Translations under genes and position numbers: made by a program
Part shown: one piece after another, positions 1-8,203 of the stretch
Numbering within the stretch: the first letter of the stretch is position 1
Layout of the letters: the number at the start of each line of letters is the position of its first letter
The notes under the pieces: generated by a model
What the model saw: only the letters and a program-made list of their open reading frames with translations
The model's database searches: none
Told to the model about the DNA's origin: nothing
Origin: Pseudomonas sp. Root562
GTDB lineage: Bacteria > Pseudomonadota > Gammaproteobacteria > Pseudomonadales > Pseudomonadaceae
Assembly (NCBI RefSeq): GCF_001427125.1
Contig: NZ_LMGK01000025.1
Location: forward strand, 443,422 to 484,799
DNA length: 41,378 nucleotides
Reading direction: 5' to 3'

Positions 1-1985
1 ACGGCGACCAGGTGCTGGCGCTCGTCGAAGCGGTATGTGGTGGTTTTACCCGAGCAATCCTGGAAGCGCTCGACCTGGGCCAGGGTGTTCCACCACAGGT
101 ATTTGGACTTGTGGGTCGCGTCGATGATGGTGTGTGGCAGGCCATCGTCGCCGTTCAGGTATTCGGTGGTGTGGCCGAGGGCGTCGACTTCGGCGATGAG
201 GTTGCCTTTGTCGTCGTAGCGGGCCTGCCATGTGCTGCCGTCGGGGTAGTCCACCTGGGTGATCAGCGGGGTCAGGTGGTGATAGCGGTATTTGATCGTG
301 CGCCCGAGCGGGTCGCTCTCTTCAAGCAGGCGTGAGTATTCGTCGTACTTGAGCGTGAGTCTGTTGCCATCCGGCAGTGTCAGGCCAGTCATGTTGCCGC
401 TGTCATCGATATCGATGGCGTAGTGTTCGCCGCCGAAGTCGCGGCTGGCGGTGACGCGATGATCGGCGTTGTAATGAAGCTCGGCTTCGCGCCCGAGCAC
501 ATCGGTGACCCACGTAATACGGGCCTGTCTGTCGTAACGGAACAGGTAACGTTCGCCATCGCTGGTCCAGTGCTCCACCACGCGCCGCTGGCCATCGATG
601 TGTTCCCAGCGGTAGTTGCAGGTCAGGCCGAGGGCATTGCTGTGACTGACCATCACACCGTCGGCATAGCTGAAACGGCGTACTGAATCACCGTTGCGAT
701 TGATCACTTCATTGAGCTGGCCGTGCTTGTCGTAACGGTACTGCACCAGCGTTTCAACGGCCTCGTTGGCGACTACACGCCTGACATCGGTGAGGCGACC
801 CAGCGGGTTGTCGTAATGCAGGTGCACCCGCACGCCACCAGTGGCGCTGATGTCGGTGAGCGTACCTTCAGCGGTGCGAGTGAAATGCAGGAAATGGCCC
901 AGGGCATTTTCAATGCGTTGCAGCGCCACGGGGATGTTGTCGTCTTCGACTTCGCCGAAGTAAAAAAAGGTGTTGTCGAGGGTTTGCAGTAGGTAGTGCC
1001 CACCTTCGGTGCGGACCAGATGCACCTGCTCATGGGGGTTGTAGATGCGCTCCCCTGGCTGCACGTCCACGAACGGAACGCTGCGCCCCTGATTGTCGGT
1101 GAGATAGACAAAAGCGCCACTGCGACGCAGGCTCTGCTCCCAGGGCAGGACCCATCCTTTGCCAAGTACGCTGTCGACACCCAGGTCGCTTGCATAGAAC
1201 CGCGACCATTGAATAGGCATCAGGCCCGGCAGGCTGAAGTCGGTTTCGTCGGTGATGACCTTGCGGCCGGTAGTCGCGTCGACCGGGTTGCCGATCAAGC
1301 CACCCACCGCGCGCTCGATGGCAGGGCCCACGACGTAACGCGACGCCACCTCACCGGCGACAAATCCGGCGGTGAATTTCAGGACGCAGGGCATGACGGC
1401 TTTCATGCCAGCCTGGGTCCCGGCCTTGATCAATTGGGCGATACCGCCCGCCGCGCCGGCAACCGCCATCAGAATGTCGACCGTGGTCCGCAGCCACCCG
1501 GGAATTTCATCGTCCACCGGCAGGTAGCGGTAGGTTCCGCCACCGATGAAAACATTGTCCGAACCGCTGGAGAGGGTAGCACCGCAGGTCAACTTGTCGC
1601 CCTTGCGAGCAGCCGCCGTACCGTTGATGAAGACGTTGGTTGAACCTTCGGCGACCTTCACCGGGCCTGGATGCTTATCGCAGGCGCCGGTGCTTTTCTC
1701 CACATGGGCTGCCTTGCGGCTGTTGATGAAGACGTTGGGCGACGCGGTGACAATGGTCCCCGCGGGTGAAGAAAACATACTGCCTATCTTTTCTCCGGCC
1801 GCGGTGAGCAGGCTACCTCCGACGCCTGCCAGTAAACCTGCCAACAATGCCACGCCAAACCCACAGGTAAACGTCGCGATCGCCACCGTAGCGATCAACG
1901 CTATGCCAAGTGCTGCGCCGATGAGAAACCCGCCCAATGCACTGGTGTGCGACAGTTCATCACCAAACCTTGCGGCTTCGAACAT
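1..1985 (-). CDS. Rhs effector with prePAAR, transmembrane and PAAR domains (3' end outside window)
   Basis: Start of a T6SS Rhs effector; 661 codons are visible and the frame is open to the left edge. Residues 4-13 (AARFGDELSH) fit the prePAAR motif AARxxDxxxH. A hydrophobic stretch follows at about 18-62, then a PAAR-like domain at about 74-150 with repeated NVFI motifs, then an Rhs region with many YD-type repeats (for example YDKHGQL, YDEYSRL). In this family PAAR caps VgrG, the hydrophobic segment inserts into the target inner membrane, and the Rhs shell encloses a variable C-terminal toxin, which lies beyond the window. The ATG at 1985 is preceded by AGGAGT. It lies 5 bp after a DUF1795 chaperone gene and is last in view in the vgrG operon. 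Domain calls are from reading the translation; toxin activity is unknown. Confidence 0.93.
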   Translation of the reverse strand, partial: MFEAARFGDELSHTSALGGFLIGAALGIALIATVAIATFTCGFGVALLAGLLAGVGGSLLTAAGEKIGSMFSSPAGTIVTASPNVFINSRKAAHVEKSTGACDKHPGPVKVAEGSTNVFINGTAAARKGDKLTCGATLSSGSDNVFIGGGTYRYLPVDDEIPGWLRTTVDILMAVAGAAGGIAQLIKAGTQAGMKAVMPCVLKFTAGFVAGEVASRYVVGPAIERAVGGLIGNPVDATTGRKVITDETDFSLPGLMPIQWSRFYASDLGVDSVLGKGWVLPWEQSLRRSGAFVYLTDNQGRSVPFVDVQPGERIYNPHEQVHLVRTEGGHYLLQTLDNTFFYFGEVEDDNIPVALQRIENALGHFLHFTRTAEGTLTDISATGGVRVHLHYDNPLGRLTDVRRVVANEAVETLVQYRYDKHGQLNEVINRNGDSVRRFSYADGVMVSHSNALGLTCNYRWEHIDGQRRVVEHWTSDGERYLFRYDRQARITWVTDVLGREAELHYNADHRVTASRDFGGEHYAIDIDDSGNMTGLTLPDGNRLTLKYDEYSRLLEESDPLGRTIKYRYHHLTPLITQVDYPDGSTWQARYDDKGNLIAEVDALGHTTEYLNGDDGLPHTIIDATHKSKYLWWNTLAQVERFQDCSGKTTTYRFDERQHLVA

Positions 1986-1990
1986 GACCG

Positions 1991-2458
1991 TTACTCCTGA
2001 GCGCTGGAGTCGGTCACGGAGTCGCCCGGCAGGCGAGGCTGAAAGCTCGCCAGCAGGTCCACCCAGTTCTGGTTCTGCTCACTGCTGAAATCAGCCTGGG
2101 CGGTAGTGGAAAAGATTATCGCGCGTCCCGGTGAAATCAGAAACGCTGCCTGACGCTGGTAGAACGGTCGGCCATCGGTCATGTAATACGCATCGATCTG
2201 CACGCCGTCGATCGGCGCCGAAGTCGACAGCGCTACGGCTTTTTTGCCCAGTAGCGTATAGCCGCGCAGCTTGGACGCGAGCATCTTGATCTGACGTTCG
2301 ACGTAGGCTTTGAGCGCCTCGCCGGGCAGCAAAGTATCGCGGGAAATGGTGATGCTCAATGGTGCGGGAATGCTTGCCCCCAGCACAAACATGTTTACGG
2401 TTCGATCCTGGAAACCCTGTGGCAACGCAATGCTGCCTTCCTGCAACTCATAATCCAT
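1991..2458 (-). CDS. DUF1795/DcrB-like chaperone, probable Eag adaptor of the adjacent Rhs effector
   Basis: A 155-aa soluble protein with the DUF1795 pattern: an early LPQGFQDRTVNMFV strand, then LSITISRD, GEALKAYVERQIKML, and a late FQPRLPG segment. It has no signal peptide. Eag proteins of this family bind the N-terminal prePAAR/transmembrane segment of Rhs or PAAR effectors in the cytoplasm, keeping it soluble and helping to load it on VgrG. The gene ends only 5 bp before the prePAAR-Rhs gene, the usual chaperone-effector arrangement, so pairing with that effector is a strong inference. Confidence 0.88.
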   Translation of the reverse strand: MDYELQEGSIALPQGFQDRTVNMFVLGASIPAPLSITISRDTLLPGEALKAYVERQIKMLASKLRGYTLLGKKAVALSTSAPIDGVQIDAYYMTDGRPFYQRQAAFLISPGRAIIFSTTAQADFSSEQNQNWVDLLASFQPRLPGDSVTDSSAQE

Positions 2459-2493
2459 GTGATGTAAATTCCTGAATTCAAAAAAAGGGTATT

Positions 2494-3075
2494 TCAGCTG
2501 GCCGCGAGGTCATCGAGCATGCCGTCAAAATCAACCAGCCAGAGACTGAGCGCGGGTCTTGCCGGATCAATCTCGCAACCGATACTCAGCCATTGCATAT
2601 CTTCACGTCCAACGACCGGCACAAGCGCACCCACCAGGCGCGCGTGTCGATCGGCATGGCCGCTCTTGAAATGCAGATCCGCCGACTTCGCCGTACTACC
2701 GGCCACGATGACATCGCGCTGGCGAATGATGCGCACGTCCGGGTGTTCCTTGCGAAACGCCTGCACCGAGGCATCGAACAGTTGCTCCAGGGTCTGCCCC
2801 TGTTGCACATCACGTCGCTTGATCGTCAGGCTGACCGGTTCGCCTTCGTGCTCGACAGTGGTCTGGATCTCGCGGAATTGAAAACCCGTCGGAAATGCCA
2901 GATTGAATCCCGCGAAACTGAAGCTGCTGGGCGTGTCTTTCAGCGCCACCACAGGCGCGGGTTCCGGCTCGGGCTCAGGCTGGACGGGGACCGCGTTCTG
3001 CTGGGCGAGCCGTTCAGCTTCCTCTTGCGCAATACGCTTTTCGGAAATGCGATCGTAGAGGCTGGTTCTGATCAT
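2494..3075 (-). CDS. Second DUF1795-like protein with a Pro/Glu-rich N-terminal extension
   Basis: 193 aa. Residues 1-50 form a charged helix followed by a PEPEPEP-type linker. The remainder (about 50-190) resembles DUF1795/Eag: FPTGFQF, VSLTIKRRDV, QTLEQLFDASVQAF, then a strand-rich C-terminus ending WLVDFDGML. It lies 12 bp after vgrG and 35 bp before the shorter Eag gene, so it belongs to the same operon. It may be a second chaperone or a VgrG-loading adaptor. The family assignment is by pattern only and weaker than for the neighbour. Only one prePAAR protein is visible for the two chaperones. Confidence 0.75.
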   Translation of the reverse strand: MIRTSLYDRISEKRIAQEEAERLAQQNAVPVQPEPEPEPAPVVALKDTPSSFSFAGFNLAFPTGFQFREIQTTVEHEGEPVSLTIKRRDVQQGQTLEQLFDASVQAFRKEHPDVRIIRQRDVIVAGSTAKSADLHFKSGHADRHARLVGALVPVVGREDMQWLSIGCEIDPARPALSLWLVDFDGMLDDLAAS

Positions 3076-3087
3076 CGCGCCGCTACC

Positions 3088-4941
3088 TCAGTCATTGACC
3101 CTGACCTCGGAACCGGTGATCTGGGTCGTGCCGGTACTGACCGTGTTGATCGTCTTGCCTTTGATCTCGATGCCGTCCGGCGTGAGAATGATGCTGCTCT
3201 CCCCCACCTGAAGAATGATGTGTTGCTTGGCGTTGACCTGGATGAACTGGTTATCGACCTGAATCGTCAGCGAGCCTTCCTGGACATTCATCACCGTGTC
3301 TTTCTTGATCGTTTCAGTGTGCGTGCCACCGACCGTGATCGTGCGGTTGCTGCCGACACTGTGGGTCTCGTCGACCTCGATCTCGGTGTCCATGTTGCGC
3401 TCGGCATGCATGATGATCTGCTCGGCACCGGCCTTGTCTTCGAAGCGGAAGAAGTTCGCCGTACCGCCGTCACCTTTCATTGACCGGGTCAAAAAACCAC
3501 TCTGGGTCTTGTTCGCCGGCAGCGACCAAGGCGGTGTGTTCTGGCTGTTGTAGAGACTGCCCATGACCAGCGGGCGGTCGGGGTCTCCATCAAGGAAAGA
3601 CACGACTACCTCGTCGCCGACCCGAGGGATCAAGACACTGCCGAAACCGCCACTGGCGCCGGACTGTGCGACACGGACCCAGCAGGAACTCTTGTCGTTG
3701 AACTCGCCGTAGCGGTCCCAGTGAAACTGTACTTTCACCCGGCCCAGTTCATCGGTATAGATTTCCTCGCCAGGTGGGCCGACAACAATGGCGGTTTGCG
3801 GGCCGGAAATCGTTGGCGTCAGCGTGTCGAGCTGCGGTCGGAACTTGATTTTCTTGCGTACGCAATCAAACTTGTTGGCATAACCCGCCTGCCCGCCGGA
3901 CAGGTAATTATTACTGCCCCAGTGCTCGATGCACGTCAGCAAGAATTGTCGATCCTCGACTGAGCCATTATCGTGTTCGTAATGCTGCGTGAGTTCGAAC
4001 GTATAGCCCGGGCGCATCGCACGGCAATTGCTCCTTCCCGAAAATCCCTTGCCCCTGAGCTCCAAAGCCTCGATACGATTGCGCACCAACACTTCGCCAT
4101 CGTCATAGTTTGCATGGGTGTACTGGCCCATGAAATCGTAAATCTCGTAGGCCGGTACATCGCCCTGCTGATTGAGACTGTTCATGCTGACCGGCAGGCG
4201 GTTTCGAGGCTGACGGTAATCGAACGTCTGGACCGCTATCTTGCTCGACTGCAATTCCCTTACCGCATTCCAGTGAGTGATTGAATCCGCCGACTCTGTG
4301 ATGGACGCCGTGTGAAATCGCACTTGTGGCTGCTCTGGCAGCGCAGGCAACTGGGTTGAATCATCCATGATGATCAGCGTGTGACTGTCGGCAGCATGTT
4401 CGTAGTAATAGAACAGCCCTTCGTGCTCCAGCAGGCGCATGACGAAATGCCGATCACTTTCCCGATACTGAGTGATATAGCTATGGGGTTTGAGCGTACG
4501 GTTGATACGAAATTCGAACTTGGCCAGCCCTTCATAACGACTGAACACTTGGGTGATCACTTGTTCGACGGTTTGGTCCTGGAATATCTGCGAGTCGAAC
4601 CGCTGTTCAAGCAAACTGAGCCAGGAGCCAATCAGCGCGAAATACCGACACATCCCACCGTCGCTGCCATTACTGCCAAAACGCAGTACATGCCCGTTGA
4701 TGTAACGACTTGCGCCAGTCGCCAGTTCGATCTCTATCGTCGCCGACTGCCCCATGGCGGATTTGAGTTTTACGCTGGCATCATCGGACAGAAGGTCCAA
4801 ATGGAAACCAAACTCCATCGACAGGCCTTCGTGTCCGGTGAAAGACTCAAGCAAGAGCTCCTGACCACTTTTGAGCGGCATGGTCAGTTTGAACAGGCGC
4901 CGGTTCTGTGCGGTAAACAGGGATGAAAGGTCCATTGTCAT
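3088..4941 (-). CDS. vgrG: VgrG (TssI) spike protein
   Basis: 617-aa T6SS spike, trimeric at the tip of the Hcp tube. The N-terminal gp27-like part (about 1-370) is followed by the gp5-like OB region with characteristic VgrG motifs (DELGRVKVQFHWDR, SCWVRVAQSGA, PRVGDEVVVSFLDGDPDRP). A repeat-rich beta-helix tail (VGSNRTITVGGTHTETI) ends at EVRVND without an extra effector domain. The ATG at 4941 was chosen because AGGAG lies about 6 nt upstream; an in-frame TTG at 4947 and an ATG at 4935 are alternatives. It follows the triplicated membrane-protein genes and precedes two Eag-like chaperones and the PAAR-Rhs effector, so this spike probably carries the cargo encoded around it. Confidence 0.96.
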   Translation of the reverse strand: MTMDLSSLFTAQNRRLFKLTMPLKSGQELLLESFTGHEGLSMEFGFHLDLLSDDASVKLKSAMGQSATIEIELATGASRYINGHVLRFGSNGSDGGMCRYFALIGSWLSLLEQRFDSQIFQDQTVEQVITQVFSRYEGLAKFEFRINRTLKPHSYITQYRESDRHFVMRLLEHEGLFYYYEHAADSHTLIIMDDSTQLPALPEQPQVRFHTASITESADSITHWNAVRELQSSKIAVQTFDYRQPRNRLPVSMNSLNQQGDVPAYEIYDFMGQYTHANYDDGEVLVRNRIEALELRGKGFSGRSNCRAMRPGYTFELTQHYEHDNGSVEDRQFLLTCIEHWGSNNYLSGGQAGYANKFDCVRKKIKFRPQLDTLTPTISGPQTAIVVGPPGEEIYTDELGRVKVQFHWDRYGEFNDKSSCWVRVAQSGASGGFGSVLIPRVGDEVVVSFLDGDPDRPLVMGSLYNSQNTPPWSLPANKTQSGFLTRSMKGDGGTANFFRFEDKAGAEQIIMHAERNMDTEIEVDETHSVGSNRTITVGGTHTETIKKDTVMNVQEGSLTIQVDNQFIQVNAKQHIILQVGESSIILTPDGIEIKGKTINTVSTGTTQITGSEVRVND

Positions 4942-4994
4942 GTGCAACTCCTGGAATCAATATTCGGGCAACCACCGCATTAACGTTCTGATCG

Positions 4995-5726
4995 TCAGGA
5001 ACCTGTCGACTGGCGCAGGGAACCCAACCATTTGAATAACCTACCCAGCCACCAGCGGCTGCGGGCTTCGCGTATTTCGTCGATTTGCATGAAGGTGTAG
5101 GGGGTGGGCATTTTGCGCTCACGGATACGGAGGGTGCGGAGACCGCGGATGCCATGACGTACGTAGAAAAGAAGAATTACAGAAAGCACCGTGCAGGCTA
5201 CCACCACAAACATGCCGCCCGTTTCTGCACCCACCGACTTTAGAAACATACTGCCTGTGAGCGTCGATACACCGGAAATTAATCCAAGGTTATAATTCCT
5301 GGAATTCACAATTCTTTTAGGTCGAGGCGCGACTCTATTGCCTACGCATTCGAAAGGAAAGAACGATGCCTTACTATAAAGAATCACCAAAAACATCATA
5401 AGCACTATAGTGATCGGTGCTATCCCAATAGCTACAGATCTAGGATCTCCCTTGTCAAAATAATCTGAGACAATCAAGTACGCCAGACTACCAGCAATAT
5501 AAGGAAAAATACATATCGCAACTGACAACACCGTCGCCAATAACAAAATATATCTCTCACAGCAATAAATTAGATATAGGCTAAAACCAAAACCAACCAC
5601 AACAATAAAAAAATACCACCACCAAAAATACTTCAAGTTTGAGGGTCCAAAAGCACCAAAAAAGGCCACTCCAATAAACATTAGAAAAATTTGTTTTTTT
5701 ATATTCTTTGCATCAATCATGACCAT
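4995..5726 (-). CDS. Membrane protein, putative T6SS immunity paralog 3
   Basis: 243-aa polytopic membrane protein with about five or six hydrophobic segments. Its signatures recur in the two genes upstream: FGAFGPSN near the N-terminus, a CERY motif, FFPFECVGNRVA in the middle, and a polar C-terminal tail with RGLRTLRIRERKMPTPYTFM and SRWWLGRLFKWL. It is the third of three tandem paralogs after a putative membrane-active toxin gene. That order suggests immunity to a pore-forming effector, as for the membrane-embedded immunity protein TsiV2 that protects against VasX in Vibrio cholerae. The body is AT-rich while the 3' end is GC-rich. A second in-frame ATG at 5720 matches the start of the neighbouring paralog and may be the real start. 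The function is inferred from context. Confidence 0.82.
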   Translation of the reverse strand: MVMIDAKNIKKQIFLMFIGVAFFGAFGPSNLKYFWWWYFFIVVVGFGFSLYLIYCCERYILLLATVLSVAICIFPYIAGSLAYLIVSDYFDKGDPRSVAIGIAPITIVLMMFLVILYSKASFFPFECVGNRVAPRPKRIVNSRNYNLGLISGVSTLTGSMFLKSVGAETGGMFVVVACTVLSVILLFYVRHGIRGLRTLRIRERKMPTPYTFMQIDEIREARSRWWLGRLFKWLGSLRQSTGS

Positions 5727-5747
5727 TTCACTCGACTCCGCGCCACA

Positions 5748-6464
5748 TCACGTCGAAGAACGCAGGGAAGTTAACCACTTAAACAACCTACTCAACCACC
5801 AGCGCCTGCGAGCTTCACGTATTTCGTCAATTTCCATGAAGGTATAGGGTGCAGGCATATTTCGTTCTTGGATGTGAAGCGTGCGCAGACCTCGAATACT
5901 GTGACGTGACAAAATCGAAATAGCTATTGAACATCCAGTGCAGATTACGACTGCTAGTACATTGCTTGTCTGCGCATCAACTGACTTGAAAAATATTCCG
6001 CTTGTGAGCACAGCCGCACCCACTACCAATCCAACACTATGACTTTTATTGCTCTGCCCCTTACCCCGCGCGGCAACTCTATTCCCTTTGCACTCGAAAG
6101 GAAAAAAAACCGTCTTCCCATAGAGTATTGTGGCAACCGTTAAAAACACTGTTAGCGCTGGTGACAAGCCCACCAGTGCAGCAAGCAAACTGTTCCCACC
6201 TAAGACTCTCGAAGCAGATAGATATGCCACCGTACAGGCTAGGTAAGTAAAGATACCGACCACCAGCAAAAACAGTGACGACAGATACAACACAAATCGT
6301 TCACAGCTATAAATTACGTACAAAACAAAACCTAGCAGTGCAACTATAAAAAATAGATATACCCACCAGAAATAGCTCAAATTTGAGGGACCAAAGGCAC
6401 CAAATAGAGCAGCAGAAAAAAAGACAATCCACCCACCCTTCTTTAAATTTTGCGAATCAATCAT
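5748..6464 (-). CDS. Membrane protein, putative T6SS immunity paralog 2
   Basis: 238-aa polytopic membrane protein homologous along its length to the genes on either side: FGAFGPSNLSYFWW, CERF, FFPFECKGNRVAAR, then RGLRTLHIQERNMPAPYTFM and a terminal WWLSRLFKWL. The ATG at 6464 overlaps the stop of the preceding paralog by 8 bases, which implies translational coupling. A longer upstream reading would only translate the preceding gene's 3' end in another frame. The cytoplasmic-looking C-terminal tail is the best conserved part, suggesting a shared contact or anchor, whereas the membrane part varies. Immunity function is inferred from position behind the putative toxin gene. Confidence 0.82.
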   Translation of the reverse strand: MIDSQNLKKGGWIVFFSAALFGAFGPSNLSYFWWVYLFFIVALLGFVLYVIYSCERFVLYLSSLFLLVVGIFTYLACTVAYLSASRVLGGNSLLAALVGLSPALTVFLTVATILYGKTVFFPFECKGNRVAARGKGQSNKSHSVGLVVGAAVLTSGIFFKSVDAQTSNVLAVVICTGCSIAISILSRHSIRGLRTLHIQERNMPAPYTFMEIDEIREARRRWWLSRLFKWLTSLRSST

Positions 6465-7179
6465 GAGACTGACGCGAAGAAAGCAACCATTTAAATAATC
6501 TCCCCAACCACCAACGACTGCGGGCTTCGCGTATTTCATCGATTCTCATGAAGGTGTACGGAGTAGGCATTGTATGCTCCCGGAGTCGCAGCGCGCGAAG
6601 ACCTTGGATTGTATGCCGACAGTAAAGTATTAAAGCTATACAACCAGATGTACCGACTAAAACCCCAAGCGCACCACCATTTAATGAACCTATTAATTTC
6701 AACACTCCCCCCCCTGTTAGAGTAAGAAGCCCTGCCAGAAAACCTGCACTATACTTCTCTCGGCTCTCGACCTTAAAAGCCACTTTATTGCCTTCAAGTC
6801 TAAAGCTTGATAAATGACTTCTACCATAAGCAGCAATCGCTACCGCCAAAGAAATCAAAATCAAGGGCGACAGTCCAATAGCGATCGATTTAAAACTCCC
6901 CTCTCCAAAAAAATCCGAGACAACCAAATACAAAACACTAGAAAACAAAAAACCCATTATGCCGACACCAGTGAAAAATATCATCACAACAAAAAACACA
7001 TATCGCTCACAAGCCCCAACCAAAAAAAGAGTTATGAGCAAGAAAAAAACCACTACAACACAATATATAGACCAATAATATGGCACTCCTGGCGGACCAA
7101 ACATACCAAAAAACACAACCATAAGAAAAACAACCCACGGACCAGTTTTCACCGTATCTACAGCAGGATCAAAAAGCAT
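6457..7179 (-). CDS. Membrane protein, putative T6SS immunity paralog 1
   Basis: 240-aa hydrophobic protein, first of the triplicated set and the most divergent (FGMFGPPGVPYYW instead of FGAFGPSN; LSSFRLEGNKVAF in place of FFPFEC). It keeps the tail RGLRALRLREHTMPTPYTFM and SRWWLGRLFKWL. The ATG at 7179 lies inside the end of the toxin-like gene (11-base overlap), the tight coupling typical of effector-immunity pairs. An in-frame TTG at 7185 is less likely. Base composition is extreme for this genome: only 19 of 60 bases at 6901-6960 are G or C. As the immediate neighbour it is the best candidate for the cognate immunity protein. This is inference without a database match. Confidence 0.83.
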   Translation of the reverse strand: MLFDPAVDTVKTGPWVVFLMVVFFGMFGPPGVPYYWSIYCVVVVFFLLITLFLVGACERYVFFVVMIFFTGVGIMGFLFSSVLYLVVSDFFGEGSFKSIAIGLSPLILISLAVAIAAYGRSHLSSFRLEGNKVAFKVESREKYSAGFLAGLLTLTGGGVLKLIGSLNGGALGVLVGTSGCIALILYCRHTIQGLRALRLREHTMPTPYTFMRIDEIREARSRWWLGRLFKWLLSSRQSHD

Positions 7180-8203
7180 GATCAATCAACTTATTTATTG
7201 AACCACCAATCTTTTTATCAGCGCCGGACTTACCCATATAATATTGAACTGCCAGACCAGCACCCCAACCAACCAACAACACTATTACCAATGGAGCTGC
7301 AACCAGCGAAGACCCCATAAAAAAACTCACTAATACACCACTGGCGAACGCCGCTACGTTAGTAGGCTGGCTATATGCAGACTCCCTATAAAACTCTTCC
7401 ATTGAAGTCGAACTTGTATAATCCAGATAAGCCTGCGGCCCAATGGCTAGCGCCACACCCACCGTATTACCCGTCATGAATTTTAGTCCGCCTGCCGCTC
7501 CTCCGGCATGCAACATTGCACGCTTACTCAGTGCAGTTTTTGTTCCATAAGCCGGAAGATTAGCAACTTGCCCTCCAACCCGACCGAGCACCTTGTAACT
7601 TTGTGCCTGAGCAGTAATCGGCACCTCGAAGTGCAACTGCCCTGCAACCCGAATCAGTTTTATCCTGCCTTTGAAGGCTTTCTTAGCCGAGATCGAGTTC
7701 GCTGTGCCCCGACTATTGGCCCACTTGATCAGTTTTTTCTTGTCGGCCGCGGAGAGATCCAGCAAGTCTACAACCGACTTCGACTTGGAAAATGCAGCTA
7801 CGCTGGTGCCTGCACTGACCAACGTGCCAGGCAAGTTGGCTGGAGAAAACAACAAAGAGCCTATCTCCGGGATGGCCGCTGCGGTTTTCTGTAATTCTTG
7901 CAGCGCTTCGACGGAAACGTCCTTCGCCGAAGACAAATTCCTGATTAACGAGCGCAGTAACTGCAAGGACTCTTGCGCCTCACTCGGCGACATTTCCAAT
8001 TCGGGCGAAGCCAGTTCATGGGCAAGAAACATCGCCGCGTTGTAATCACTGGTCGCGTAGTAACCGGCAAAATTTGGTGGTGCAGGAATAGCCCGCGAGG
8101 CAAGCTCGCTGGGAAACGGAAGACTACCGCCGCCAATCAATCCAGCTTGTGAGCGCGTTCCACGAGGATTAGCCACTGTGCAAGGTAAAAATCTTTCATC
8201 CAT
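7169..8203 (-). CDS. Putative membrane-active T6SS effector
   Basis: 344-aa protein, not recognised as a named family. The N-terminal half is soluble and helical (about 1-115). Weakly hydrophobic stretches lie near 123-138 and 240-262. A long hydrophobic hairpin-like region spans about 281-323 (LVSFFMGSSLVAAPLVIVLLVGWGAGLA), followed by a short basic tail (GKSGADKKIGG). There is no signal peptide, PAAR or prePAAR motif. Colicin-like pore formers share such a C-terminal hydrophobic hairpin. The next three genes are membrane proteins of one family and then vgrG, so it is most simply a VgrG-delivered toxin acting on the inner membrane. ATG at 8203 has AGGAGAAGG upstream; it is first in the operon. 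Toxicity is inferred. Confidence 0.82.
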   Translation of the reverse strand: MDERFLPCTVANPRGTRSQAGLIGGGSLPFPSELASRAIPAPPNFAGYYATSDYNAAMFLAHELASPELEMSPSEAQESLQLLRSLIRNLSSAKDVSVEALQELQKTAAAIPEIGSLLFSPANLPGTLVSAGTSVAAFSKSKSVVDLLDLSAADKKKLIKWANSRGTANSISAKKAFKGRIKLIRVAGQLHFEVPITAQAQSYKVLGRVGGQVANLPAYGTKTALSKRAMLHAGGAAGGLKFMTGNTVGVALAIGPQAYLDYTSSTSMEEFYRESAYSQPTNVAAFASGVLVSFFMGSSLVAAPLVIVLLVGWGAGLAVQYYMGKSGADKKIGGSINKLIDHAF

